A stretch of DNA of 64,000 nucleotides from JAPOQD01 sp964620555 (lineage in GTDB: Bacteria; Pseudomonadota; Gammaproteobacteria; Pseudomonadales; Halieaceae). The stretch covers positions 1 to 64,000 of the forward strand of contig CAZUGZ010000007.1 of the NCBI GenBank assembly GCA_964620555.1. The letters are read 5' to 3'. Below, in pieces: positions 53,441 through 61,258 of the stretch. A program made the translations under genes and the position numbers. Under the pieces are notes generated by a model. It was given only the letters and a program-made list of their open reading frames with translations, ran no database searches and had not been told where the DNA came from. Every line of letters begins with the position of its first letter. The first letter of the stretch is position 1.

Positions 53441-54592
53441 ATGGATTTTTCCTTTGATGAAGAGCAACTGGCGCTGCGGGAGCTGGCCGGCCGGATTTTT
53501 GGCGACCGGGTGAGCGACCGCTTTCTGGCGGAATTTTCCCGCGGCCAACAGGTATACGACGAAACGCTGTGGGCGACCCTGGCCGAACAGGGTTTGCTGG
53601 GTCTGACCGCTCCCGCCGGCCTGGGTGGCAGCGGACTGGGCTTTACCGAACTGTGCCTGCTACTGGAACAACAGGGGCGCTGGCTGGCGCCGGTGCCGCT
53701 GCTGGCCACCCTGGTGTTGGGCGCATTGCCCATTCAGCAGTTTGGCAGTGCCGAACAGCAGCGGCAGTGGCTGACACCACTGATCGCCGGCGAAGCAAAA
53801 TTTACCGCGGCGATAGCAGAGTTGGGCATGAGCGCAGCCCTCGACGCGCCGGTGAGCGCCAGTCTGGTGGACGGGCAGTGGCTGCTCAACGGCAAGCGCG
53901 GCGTGGTCCCCGATGCCGTGGGAGTGGATTACATCCTGGTGCCGGCTCGTGATGGGGAGGGGCAACTCGGCATCTTCGTGGTTGCCGCCGCTGGCCCGGG
54001 AGTCACCCTGCGGCCCGAGCAGATCGGCATCCTGGGCCGCCGCGCCGCCCATCTGACCCTGACTGCCGCGACCCTGCCGGCCAGTGCCCTGTTGGGGTCG
54101 ATGGGGCAGGGCGAAGCCATACTGGAATGGCTGGAGCAGTACGCCAACATCGCCCATTGCGCCCTGCAGGTGGGGGTCACCGAGGAGGCGATGAAACGCA
54201 CCGCGGCCTACCTGGGCGAGCGCAAACAGTTCGGTGCACCGCTGGGCAGTTTCCAGGCGCTGGCCATGCGCATGGCGGACTGCTATATCGACGTGGAAGC
54301 CATGCGTTCGGTGTACTGGCTGGCCCTGTGGCGGCTCAGCCAGGGCCTCGATGCGCGCCTGGAGGTCCGGGCCGCCAAGTGGTGGGCCTGCGATGCCGCC
54401 CACCGTGTGGTATGCACCAGCCAGCACCTGCACGGCGGTATCGGTGCCGACCTGGAATATTCCATTCACCGGTTTTTCCTGTGGGCGAAACAGATCGCCT
54501 ATTCGCTGGGTAACGCCACCACGCAACTCGATAAACTCGGTGCGCTGCTGGCCGCCGATGACACCCTCGGCTGCCGCGCTTTGGAGGTGTGA
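53441..54592 (+). CDS. Acyl-CoA dehydrogenase, probable non-catalytic subunit (divergent pair)
   Basis: A 383-residue acyl-CoA dehydrogenase-fold protein starting MDFSFDEEQLALREL. The C-terminal motif HLHGGIGADLEYSIHRF is retained, but neither catalytic glutamate is apparent, as in the 1735 gene. It is divergent from the catalytic-type gene over 168 bases, so the two are likely co-regulated subunits of one heteromeric enzyme. Steroid-degrading actinobacteria use enzymes of this kind; the substrate here is not known. Confidence 0.88.
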   Translation: MDFSFDEEQLALRELAGRIFGDRVSDRFLAEFSRGQQVYDETLWATLAEQGLLGLTAPAGLGGSGLGFTELCLLLEQQGRWLAPVPLLATLVLGALPIQQFGSAEQQRQWLTPLIAGEAKFTAAIAELGMSAALDAPVSASLVDGQWLLNGKRGVVPDAVGVDYILVPARDGEGQLGIFVVAAAGPGVTLRPEQIGILGRRAAHLTLTAATLPASALLGSMGQGEAILEWLEQYANIAHCALQVGVTEEAMKRTAAYLGERKQFGAPLGSFQALAMRMADCYIDVEAMRSVYWLALWRLSQGLDARLEVRAAKWWACDAAHRVVCTSQHLHGGIGADLEYSIHRFFLWAKQIAYSLGNATTQLDKLGALLAADDTLGCRALEV

Positions 54593-54621
54593 GTCTGTTT
54601 TCGGCGACTGACTCCCAGGGC

Positions 54622-55485
54622 TCAGTTTTGCAGGGCGGGAATGAGTTCGGCAAAGCGATCGATCATGGGCATTACCTGGTCCGGCTGGTCCCACATGTCC
54701 GTCGACACTCCCACCGTGGCCCGTTCGATGCCCAGATCCCGGTAGGTCTTCAGCTTGTCCAGGTCGGTGGTGTCCATGATCTGAATATTGATCTGCACCT
54801 CCGAACGCTCGCGCCCGGCTCGCGCCAGCAATTCCCGGAAGTGCAGCAAATCTCTGGCGACATCGACCATCGCCACATCGACCGGGTACCAACCGTCGGC
54901 CCAGTTCGCGGCGTGACGTATGCCCAGCGGGCCCATGGCGCCCAAAAAAATGGCCGGACCTCCGGCCTGCAGCGGTTTAGGCTCCGCCCACACCGGGTCG
55001 AAGTCGATGTATTGACCGTGGTATTCCGGTTGCTGTTCCCGCCACAGGGCGCGTGTTGCCGCTACCGTCTCGCGCAACACCGCGTAGCGCTTGTTGAAGG
55101 GATGGGGGTTGCTGTTGACGAACTCCTCCTCATTCCAGCCCACCCCGGTGCCGATCATGAGCCGGCCCCCGGACCAGTGGTCCAGCGTGGCGATGGTCTT
55201 GGCCTGGGAAAAAATATCCCGTTCCATCAACAGGGCGATACCGGTGCCGAGCTTGAGCGTGCTGGTGGCCGCGGCGGCGGCCATCAGCGAGACGTAGGGA
55301 TCCATTATGCTCTTGTACGGGTCCGGCATCTCCCCGCCGGGTGGATAGGGCGTTCGCCGCGAACAGGGTATGTGGCTGTGTTCGCCGTACCACAGGGATT
55401 CAAAACCGCGTTCTTCCAGTGCTTTTGCCAGTTGCGGCGGGGCCGGGTCGTCGAGGGTATTCATGGAGCTGAAGGCGAGATGCAT
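54622..55485 (-). CDS. Luciferase-like (LLM class) flavin or F420 oxidoreductase
   Basis: A 287-residue TIM-barrel oxidoreductase with the bacterial-luciferase-like layout: FESLWYGEHSHIP, STLKLGTGIALLMERDIFS, GRLMIGTGVGWNEEEF and AANWADGWYPV. Such enzymes use FMN or F420 to reduce or oxygenate substrates; the cofactor cannot be settled here. It is convergent to the dehydrogenase gene and divergent from the dienelactone-hydrolase-like gene. Confidence 0.85.
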   Translation of the reverse strand: MHLAFSSMNTLDDPAPPQLAKALEERGFESLWYGEHSHIPCSRRTPYPPGGEMPDPYKSIMDPYVSLMAAAAATSTLKLGTGIALLMERDIFSQAKTIATLDHWSGGRLMIGTGVGWNEEEFVNSNPHPFNKRYAVLRETVAATRALWREQQPEYHGQYIDFDPVWAEPKPLQAGGPAIFLGAMGPLGIRHAANWADGWYPVDVAMVDVARDLLHFRELLARAGRERSEVQINIQIMDTTDLDKLKTYRDLGIERATVGVSTDMWDQPDQVMPMIDRFAELIPALQN

Positions 55486-55616
55486 GTTCGGTTCCTCTGC
55501 ACGCTGCTATTGGAGGCCCCTCGCGGAGCGGACCTCCGGGAGCCGTTTGACTTGAAAAAACCAGTCTGGATAAGGAGAATACCGCCTCCCGTACACTCGT
55601 CAAAGGATGAAATACC

Positions 55617-56333
55617 ATGACCGTGCATACTCGCGAAGTTGAATATCTGCAGGGAGATACGCTGTTGGAGGGGTATCTGGCCTGGGATGACGCCCACCCG
55701 GGACCGCGTCCCGGGGTGTTGGTATGCCATGCCTTCCGCGGGCGCGAGCCCTTTGAGTGTGACCGGGCAGTGGCGCTGGCGGAACTGGGCTATAGTGGAT
55801 TCGCCCTGGATGTATATGGCAAGGGGGTTTCGGCCGAAACCAAGGAACAGGCCTTTGAACTCATGGGTCCCCTGGTCGAGGATCGGCCCCTGTTGCAGAG
55901 TCGCTTGCAGGCCGCAGTCGACGCGGTGTGCGCCCAGCCGGAAGTCGACACCGGAAAACTGGCGGCTATCGGATACTGCTTCGGTGGGTTGTGCGCACTG
56001 GATTTGGCCAGAATCGGTGCGCCGCTACAGGGAGTGGTCAGTTTTCACGGTATTCTCGGCGCGCCCGGCAATACCCCGGACAATCGAATCGATGCCAGGG
56101 TACTGGTAGAGCACGGTTGGGACGACCCCATGGTGACCCCGGACCAGGTAGTGGCGTTTGCCGAAGAGATGAAGGCGGCGGGGGCCGATTGGCAGTTGCA
56201 CGCCCACGGCAACGCGGTGCACGCTTTTACCAATCCCGAGGCCGACGACCCCGATTTCGGTACCGTCTACGATGCCGCGGCGGACCGGCGTTCCTGGCAG
56301 TCGCTGCGGGCGTTTCTGACCGAGTTGTTCTGA
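55617..56333 (+). CDS. Dienelactone hydrolase family protein
   Basis: A 238-residue alpha/beta hydrolase. The nucleophile elbow GYCFGG has cysteine, as in dienelactone hydrolases, with the downstream aspartate in HGWDDPMV and histidine in GNAVHAFTNP completing the triad. A chlorocatechol role is not implied, because no ring-cleavage genes are present; the natural ester or lactone is unknown. The ATG at 55617 lacks a strong ribosome site, with AAAGGA about nine bases upstream. It ends 17 bases from the convergent ampG. Confidence 0.87.
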   Translation: MTVHTREVEYLQGDTLLEGYLAWDDAHPGPRPGVLVCHAFRGREPFECDRAVALAELGYSGFALDVYGKGVSAETKEQAFELMGPLVEDRPLLQSRLQAAVDAVCAQPEVDTGKLAAIGYCFGGLCALDLARIGAPLQGVVSFHGILGAPGNTPDNRIDARVLVEHGWDDPMVTPDQVVAFAEEMKAAGADWQLHAHGNAVHAFTNPEADDPDFGTVYDAAADRRSWQSLRAFLTELF

Positions 56334-56350
56334 GCGCCAGGCCTGGCAAC

Positions 56351-57928
56351 TCACTGTTCCGCCGTCTCCGGCGGGCCTGCGGCGCGCTGGTATCGCGCTG
56401 CCATGGTGATCAGCAACAGCACCGGGATGCCGATCAGTGCCGCCCCGAGAAAGAACCAGGTATAGCCGAAAGCATCCACCACCTGCCCGGAGTAACCACC
56501 CAGCAGCTTGGGAAAGAGCGTCATCAGTGAACTGAATATGGCGTACTGTACCGCCGTGAAGGAAAGACTGGTGAGGCTGGACAAATAGGCGATGAAGGCG
56601 GCGCTGGCCAGACCGGCGGTGAGGTTGTCCGCGCTGATTACCAAGTACAGCAGCGGCAGGTTCCCCGGCGACTGGGCCAGCAGGATGAACAGCAGATTGG
56701 TCGCCACCGTCAGCGCCGCACCGAGCATCAGGACCTTTATCACCCCGTACCTGAAGGTCAGCCAGCCACCGAAAAAGCCGCCGATGATGATCATCCAGAT
56801 ACCGAACAATTTGGTTGCCGTGGCGATCGCCTCCTTGCTGTAACCCATGTCGTAGTAGAAGACGTTGGCGATGACGCCGAGCACGATATCGGATATCCGG
56901 TAGAAGCCGACCAATAACAGAATCGGCAGCGCCGCGCGACCGTAGCGCTCGAAGAAATCCGTTACCGGTGCCACGTAGGTGTCGCGCACCATTCCCCGCT
57001 GCACCAGGCCCGCCGCCACGCTCAGTCGAGCCACCGCCAGCCCCAGTCCCAATGCTGCTCCGAGGCGCAGTGCCTGGCACACAAACCCTGCCAGCGCCGC
57101 CGATATTCCGGCCCGCTGGGAAAGCCACAGGGCAGTGGCGTCGGCCAAATCCCAGAGTGCCACGAAGGTCGAGACAAAGGCAGCCACCACCAGCACGAAA
57201 AGCAGCACAAAGCGGGTGTAATCGGCGGCGCCGTGGAAATAGGAAGATTGGTTGCGGAGTACCGGCTCCTTCACCAGCAGGGTGGTGACGACGCCCACCA
57301 GCATGGCTGCGGCCATGCTCAGGTAGGTCAATTTCCAGGCCCCGTAGACGTAGTTGCCCGCGCTGCTGCCGAGACCCGCTGCCAGGTAGAGCGCCAAAGC
57401 CCCGGCCACCAGCATGCCGCCGCGATAGCCGGCCACATAGGCCGAGGACAGCATGGCTTGCATGGTTTGGTCCGCCGCCTCGATTCGATAGGCGTCGACG
57501 ACGATGTCCTGGGTAGCCGAGGAAAAGCCCAGTGCCACCGCGGCGACGGCCATCATCATCAGACCCTGGGAAGTGCTCGGGTCGCAGGAGGCCATCAGCG
57601 CAATGGAGCCCATGACGGCAAACTGCGCGGCCAGCAGCCAGCCGCGGCGCTGTCCCAGCCGTTTGGCCAGCAGCGGCAACGGCAGCTTGTCGATGAGCGG
57701 CGCCCACACGAACTTGAAGGAATAACCGAGCGCGGCCCAACTGAAGTAGGTGACTGCACCACGCTCTACCCCGGCCTCGCGCAACCACAGCGACAGGGTG
57801 GCAAAGATGAGCAGCAGGGGCAGTCCCGAGGAGAATCCCAGGAACAGCAGCGCCGCGACCTGTGGGTGGAGGTAGGCGGCCAGTGCCGAATCCGGGTTTC
57901 GCGCCCGAATGGGTGCCGTGGCCTGCAT
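56351..57928 (-). CDS. ampG: AmpG-type muropeptide permease (MFS)
   Basis: A 525-residue inner-membrane major facilitator importing anhydromuropeptides for wall recycling. The start region LLFLGFSSGLPLLLIFATLSLWL, the VWAPLIDKLPLPLLAKRLGQRRGWLL loop and SSATQDIVVDAYRIE are hallmark AmpG sequences. ATG 57928 has the ribosome site AGAGGAGA; the TTG three codons earlier was rejected. More than twelve hydrophobic segments are apparent, as usual for AmpG. It links functionally with the AmgK-like kinase. Confidence 0.92.
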   Translation of the reverse strand: MQATAPIRARNPDSALAAYLHPQVAALLFLGFSSGLPLLLIFATLSLWLREAGVERGAVTYFSWAALGYSFKFVWAPLIDKLPLPLLAKRLGQRRGWLLAAQFAVMGSIALMASCDPSTSQGLMMMAVAAVALGFSSATQDIVVDAYRIEAADQTMQAMLSSAYVAGYRGGMLVAGALALYLAAGLGSSAGNYVYGAWKLTYLSMAAAMLVGVVTTLLVKEPVLRNQSSYFHGAADYTRFVLLFVLVVAAFVSTFVALWDLADATALWLSQRAGISAALAGFVCQALRLGAALGLGLAVARLSVAAGLVQRGMVRDTYVAPVTDFFERYGRAALPILLLVGFYRISDIVLGVIANVFYYDMGYSKEAIATATKLFGIWMIIIGGFFGGWLTFRYGVIKVLMLGAALTVATNLLFILLAQSPGNLPLLYLVISADNLTAGLASAAFIAYLSSLTSLSFTAVQYAIFSSLMTLFPKLLGGYSGQVVDAFGYTWFFLGAALIGIPVLLLITMAARYQRAAGPPETAEQ

Positions 57929-57969
57929 AATCGGCAATCTCCTCTGTTGTCCTGCTCGTCGGTTTCGCG

Positions 57970-58629
57970 CTACTGGTCCCCGTCCCCGCTCCGGAGCACG
58001 ATGACGTGCAGGCGGCCGGGGCCGTGGGCAGCGAATACTTTTTCCATCCTGATGTCGGAACTGGAGGAGGGGCCGGAAATGAAACTGATGCCCCGGGGGT
58101 CATCCTCGTTGCGCCCCGTCTCGCGCAAGTGGCGCCAGACCTCTTCGTAACTTGCCACCAGGTCAGCTTCGTTCAGCAGCACGATGTGATCCGCAATCAG
58201 CCAATTGTTCGAGGCTGGATTGGAACGGTCGCAGTACACCACCAGGCTGCCGCTCTCGGCGATGGCGGCCCGGGCATAGCTGACTCCCACTCGCTCATCG
58301 GGGGTGGCCGCACCAAAGCGCACCAGGACCCCGCCTTCGAGCCAGGGCAACGCCGCCAGCCGGGAATCGAAGCCGGCCACCACCCTGCGATTCCGGTACC
58401 ACTGGTAGACCTGGTCAGACAGCTCGCGCACCGCCTCACTGCGGTTTCCGACCAGGGTCGAGGTGGCCGTTTGCCTGGCCAGGTGGGTCAGGAACAGGTC
58501 GCGCAACTCGGATAGGTCGGATTTGGGGGCACTGCCCAGTTGTTTCAGCTCCAGTTCACAATCCGCAGCGGACAGCGTTTCGTGGGCTTGCAGCCGCGAG
58601 AAAATGGCGCTGCGCGCTTCCTCAGTCAC
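57970..58629 (-). CDS. lutC: LutC/YkgG-family L-lactate utilisation protein (LUD domain)
   Basis: A 219-residue LUD-domain protein, the third component of the LutABC L-lactate oxidation complex. ERVGVSYARAAIAESGSLVVY and the C-terminal SFISGPSSSSDIRMEKVFAAHGPGRLHVIVL match the family. The start is GTG 58629, overlapping the lutB stop by 8 bases; the upstream extension lies within lutB and was rejected. It closes the lutABC operon. Confidence 0.92.
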   Translation of the reverse strand: MTEEARSAIFSRLQAHETLSAADCELELKQLGSAPKSDLSELRDLFLTHLARQTATSTLVGNRSEAVRELSDQVYQWYRNRRVVAGFDSRLAALPWLEGGVLVRFGAATPDERVGVSYARAAIAESGSLVVYCDRSNPASNNWLIADHIVLLNEADLVASYEEVWRHLRETGRNEDDPRGISFISGPSSSSDIRMEKVFAAHGPGRLHVIVLRSGDGDQ

Positions 58630-60046
58630 CGCTGCGACCTCGCTGACGTCTCTTCCATTGGCCCATGAAGGTAAAGCCCTGGGGTGCAGGAAAATCCCTG
58701 ACCTGCGTCCAGCCATTGGCCAGCAACAGTGAGCGGAAACGTCCGCGTCTGCGTCCCAGCAGGTGCAGCAGCCCCACTGCCACGGCACCAAGCCAATGGT
58801 AGAGCCGTGGCCTGCGCGACAACCAGCTGTGAATTTTCAGACCCCGCCGCCATCTCGTCGGGGACAGCTTTTGTCGATGTTCTTCGGCGCGCAAATCCCG
58901 CAACAGGTCCGGTAGCGGGATCTCCGCGGGACAGACTTCGGCACAGCGGCCGCAACTGGTACAGGCGTTGGGCAGGATATGGGATTGTTCCAGGCTGGTG
59001 AGCAGAGGTGTCAATACCGAGCCCATCGGTCCCGGATAGACCCAGCCGTAGGCGTGCCCCCCCGCCCCGACATAGACCGGGCAGTGATTGAGACAGGCGG
59101 CGCAACGCATGCAGCGCAAAATATCCCGATAGTGGCCGCCGAGCATCGCGCTGCGCTGGTTGTCCAGCAACACCACGTGAAACTGTTCGGGACCGTCCAG
59201 GTCCTGCTGAGCGCGGGCACCCACGTAAAAGCTGGTATAGGACGCGGCCGGCAGGGCGATGGAGGAGCGCGTCAGCAGGCGCAACAGGGCGCTGGCATCC
59301 TCCAGTCTCGGCAGTACCTTGTCGATGCTGGCACAGACGATCAACACCCTGGGCAGGGTGCACAACAGGTCACCGTTACCCTCGTTGGTCACCAGCATGA
59401 TGCGCCCGTCTTCGGCGATCAGGGCATTGGCGCCGACGATGCCAACCTCGGCCTCGAGGAATTTCTGGCGCAGTACACTGCGGGCCTCCTGCACCATTGC
59501 GCTGGGGTCGGCCAGCACCCGCTCGCCCAGATCGTGATGTTGCAGAAACAGCTTGCCGATCTCTTCCCCGCTCTTGTGAACGGCGGGCCCGACGATATGG
59601 CTCGGGGGTTCGTCGGCCAGTTGCAGGATGTACTCGCCGAGGTCGGTCTCGACCACTTGCAGGCCTTGCTCCTGCAGATGCGCGCTCAGCCCGGTTTCCT
59701 CGGTGATCATCGACTTGCCCTTGCCCACCAGGCGAGCATCGACCTGGCGGCAGATATTCAGCACCAGGTGGTTGAGGTCGGTGGCGCTGGCGGCCCAGTG
59801 CACCCTGCCGCCGCGCAGCGTGACCTGGGTTTCGAAACGGCTCAAATAGTGGAAGAGATGGTTCAGGGTGTGGTCTTTGATCGCCCTGAAATGAGCCCGC
59901 TGCTCCGCGAAATTACCCAGTTCGTCCATGGCGGCCGAGCGATGCCGCGGCAACTCCCGTCCCAGCCGGTCCAGTTGGCCCCGCTGCCGGGGATTGGCCA
60001 GGTGTTGGCGGGCGACAGCGTGGAACTGGCTGCTGGTCTGCTTCAA
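58622..60046 (-). CDS. lutB: LutB-family iron-sulfur L-lactate dehydrogenase subunit
   Basis: A 474-residue subunit with an N-terminal LUD domain and two 4Fe-4S cluster motifs near the C-terminus, CMRCAACLNHCPVY and CTSCGRCAEVCP, which relay electrons from lactate. It begins from TTG 60046, overlapping the lutA stop (TTGA), because the next residues (MKQTSSQFHAVARQHLA) match family starts and no better ATG exists. It is translationally coupled to lutA and lutC. Confidence 0.93.
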   Translation of the reverse strand: MKQTSSQFHAVARQHLANPRQRGQLDRLGRELPRHRSAAMDELGNFAEQRAHFRAIKDHTLNHLFHYLSRFETQVTLRGGRVHWAASATDLNHLVLNICRQVDARLVGKGKSMITEETGLSAHLQEQGLQVVETDLGEYILQLADEPPSHIVGPAVHKSGEEIGKLFLQHHDLGERVLADPSAMVQEARSVLRQKFLEAEVGIVGANALIAEDGRIMLVTNEGNGDLLCTLPRVLIVCASIDKVLPRLEDASALLRLLTRSSIALPAASYTSFYVGARAQQDLDGPEQFHVVLLDNQRSAMLGGHYRDILRCMRCAACLNHCPVYVGAGGHAYGWVYPGPMGSVLTPLLTSLEQSHILPNACTSCGRCAEVCPAEIPLPDLLRDLRAEEHRQKLSPTRWRRGLKIHSWLSRRPRLYHWLGAVAVGLLHLLGRRRGRFRSLLLANGWTQVRDFPAPQGFTFMGQWKRRQRGRSGD

Positions 60047-60822
60047 GTCCGGGGGTCTCCGATACCTGCGGTGTCGGCCAGGTTGGCCAGTACCTCAACC
60101 ACGTGGCGCACTTCCAGTTCCGCGCCGCGGCGGCGGGCGCGCCCGGCAATGTTCAGCAGACATCCCAGGTCGCCGCCCAGCAGTACGCCGGCACCGGTGG
60201 CCAGCACCTGGTCGAGCTTGTCGTCCACCATTTTTTCAGAGATTTCCGGCATCCGGGCACAAAAGGTACCACCAAATCCGCAGCAGACATCGGCTTGCTG
60301 CAATTCCTGGATGGCTATGCCCCGCATGGAGTGCAGCAATTGCCGGGGCTGCTGGCTGATACCCAGTTCCCGAAGGCCGGCACAGCCGTCGTGGTAGGTA
60401 TAACTTTGATCGCCTGGAACGGCTTCCCTCTGCTCCGGCTGGAAGTGCAGGACATCGGTCAGGAAACTGGTGATTTCCCAGGTGCGCTGGGCCAGGTCCT
60501 CGCTGCGCGCGGCCCACTCGGGCTGCTCTGCCAGCAGTTTGGGATAGTGATGCTTGAGCATGCCGGCGCAGGAGCCGGAAGGAACGACCACCCAGTGGTA
60601 GTCGGCAAAGGTTTCGATCACCCGGTGCGCTATGCGGCGGGTTTCCGGGTAGGCGCCGGTGCTGTAGGCCGGCTGGCCGCAGCAGGTCTGCTGGCTGGGA
60701 ACGCTCACCGTCAGTCCCGCCCTTTGCAGCAACTGGATGGTGGCAAAGGCGACACTGGGACGGAACAGGTCCGCCAGACAGGTAACGAACAGGGCGACGC
60801 TCTTGTTGGCCGACTCTTGCAT
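60043..60822 (-). CDS. lutA: LutA-family L-lactate utilisation subunit (CCG domain)
   Basis: A 259-residue protein with two cysteine-rich CCG domains: VPSQQTCCGQPAYSTGAYPETRR and QQADVCCGFGGTFC. It starts at ATG 60822 (MQESANKSVALFVTCLADLF); a longer frame is unsupported. First gene of the operon. The region upstream contains the AT-rich island, so the promoter may lie there or in the 180 bases between. Confidence 0.92.
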   Translation of the reverse strand: MQESANKSVALFVTCLADLFRPSVAFATIQLLQRAGLTVSVPSQQTCCGQPAYSTGAYPETRRIAHRVIETFADYHWVVVPSGSCAGMLKHHYPKLLAEQPEWAARSEDLAQRTWEITSFLTDVLHFQPEQREAVPGDQSYTYHDGCAGLRELGISQQPRQLLHSMRGIAIQELQQADVCCGFGGTFCARMPEISEKMVDDKLDQVLATGAGVLLGGDLGCLLNIAGRARRRGAELEVRHVVEVLANLADTAGIGDPRT

Positions 60823-60999
60823 GGCGCAAGGATACCATGGGCAGGGCCGTTCCCTCCTGTGAAGCCAATTGCAATCGGCCAGGCATTCCGTCGACGGGAA
60901 CCCATGGCGACGGGACGACGATGGTCGGATGACCGACCCTGCGATGAAGCTGACCCGACACCGCTGCATGGGAGATGTTTGCCTGGCTCGACCCAAATG

Positions 61000-61220
61000 T
61001 TATTCACAATATAAATTGTCAACTGATTTTCATAAAACTTTCACAAACTTAGCTAATAAATCGGAGAAATAAGATAAATATAAATATTTATCTATTTGAT
61101 TTTACTATATTTGTTTGGAAATCAACTATATTTTGAGCGATTCCTGACCATACCAGTGATTTCGGCCCTTCCCCGGGGGATCAAACATTTTATCCACTGA
61201 CTTATCCACAGAATCTGTGT
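61000..61220. other. AT-rich island with DnaA-box-like sites (candidate origin or DnaA-controlled region)
   Basis: Part of a 436-base gene-free stretch. An AT-rich core (about 61005-61138) stands out sharply from the surrounding high-GC DNA and includes a perfect 10-base inverted repeat AGATAAATAT/ATATTTATCT (61072-61093). It is bracketed by TTATTCACA (61000-61008), TTATCCACT (61190-61198) and TTATCCACA (61202-61210); TGTGTATAT (61216-61224) is one base from a box on the other strand. Easily melted DNA plus DnaA boxes resembles an origin, but dnaA, mnmG, parAB or dnaN are not adjacent. The 180 bases from 60823 to 60999 hold nothing I recognise. Upstream control of lutA is the main alternative. 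Confidence 0.5.
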
Positions 61221-61258
61221 ATATCGCAAACCTCGCGTGGCTTGGTGGACCGCCCGGT

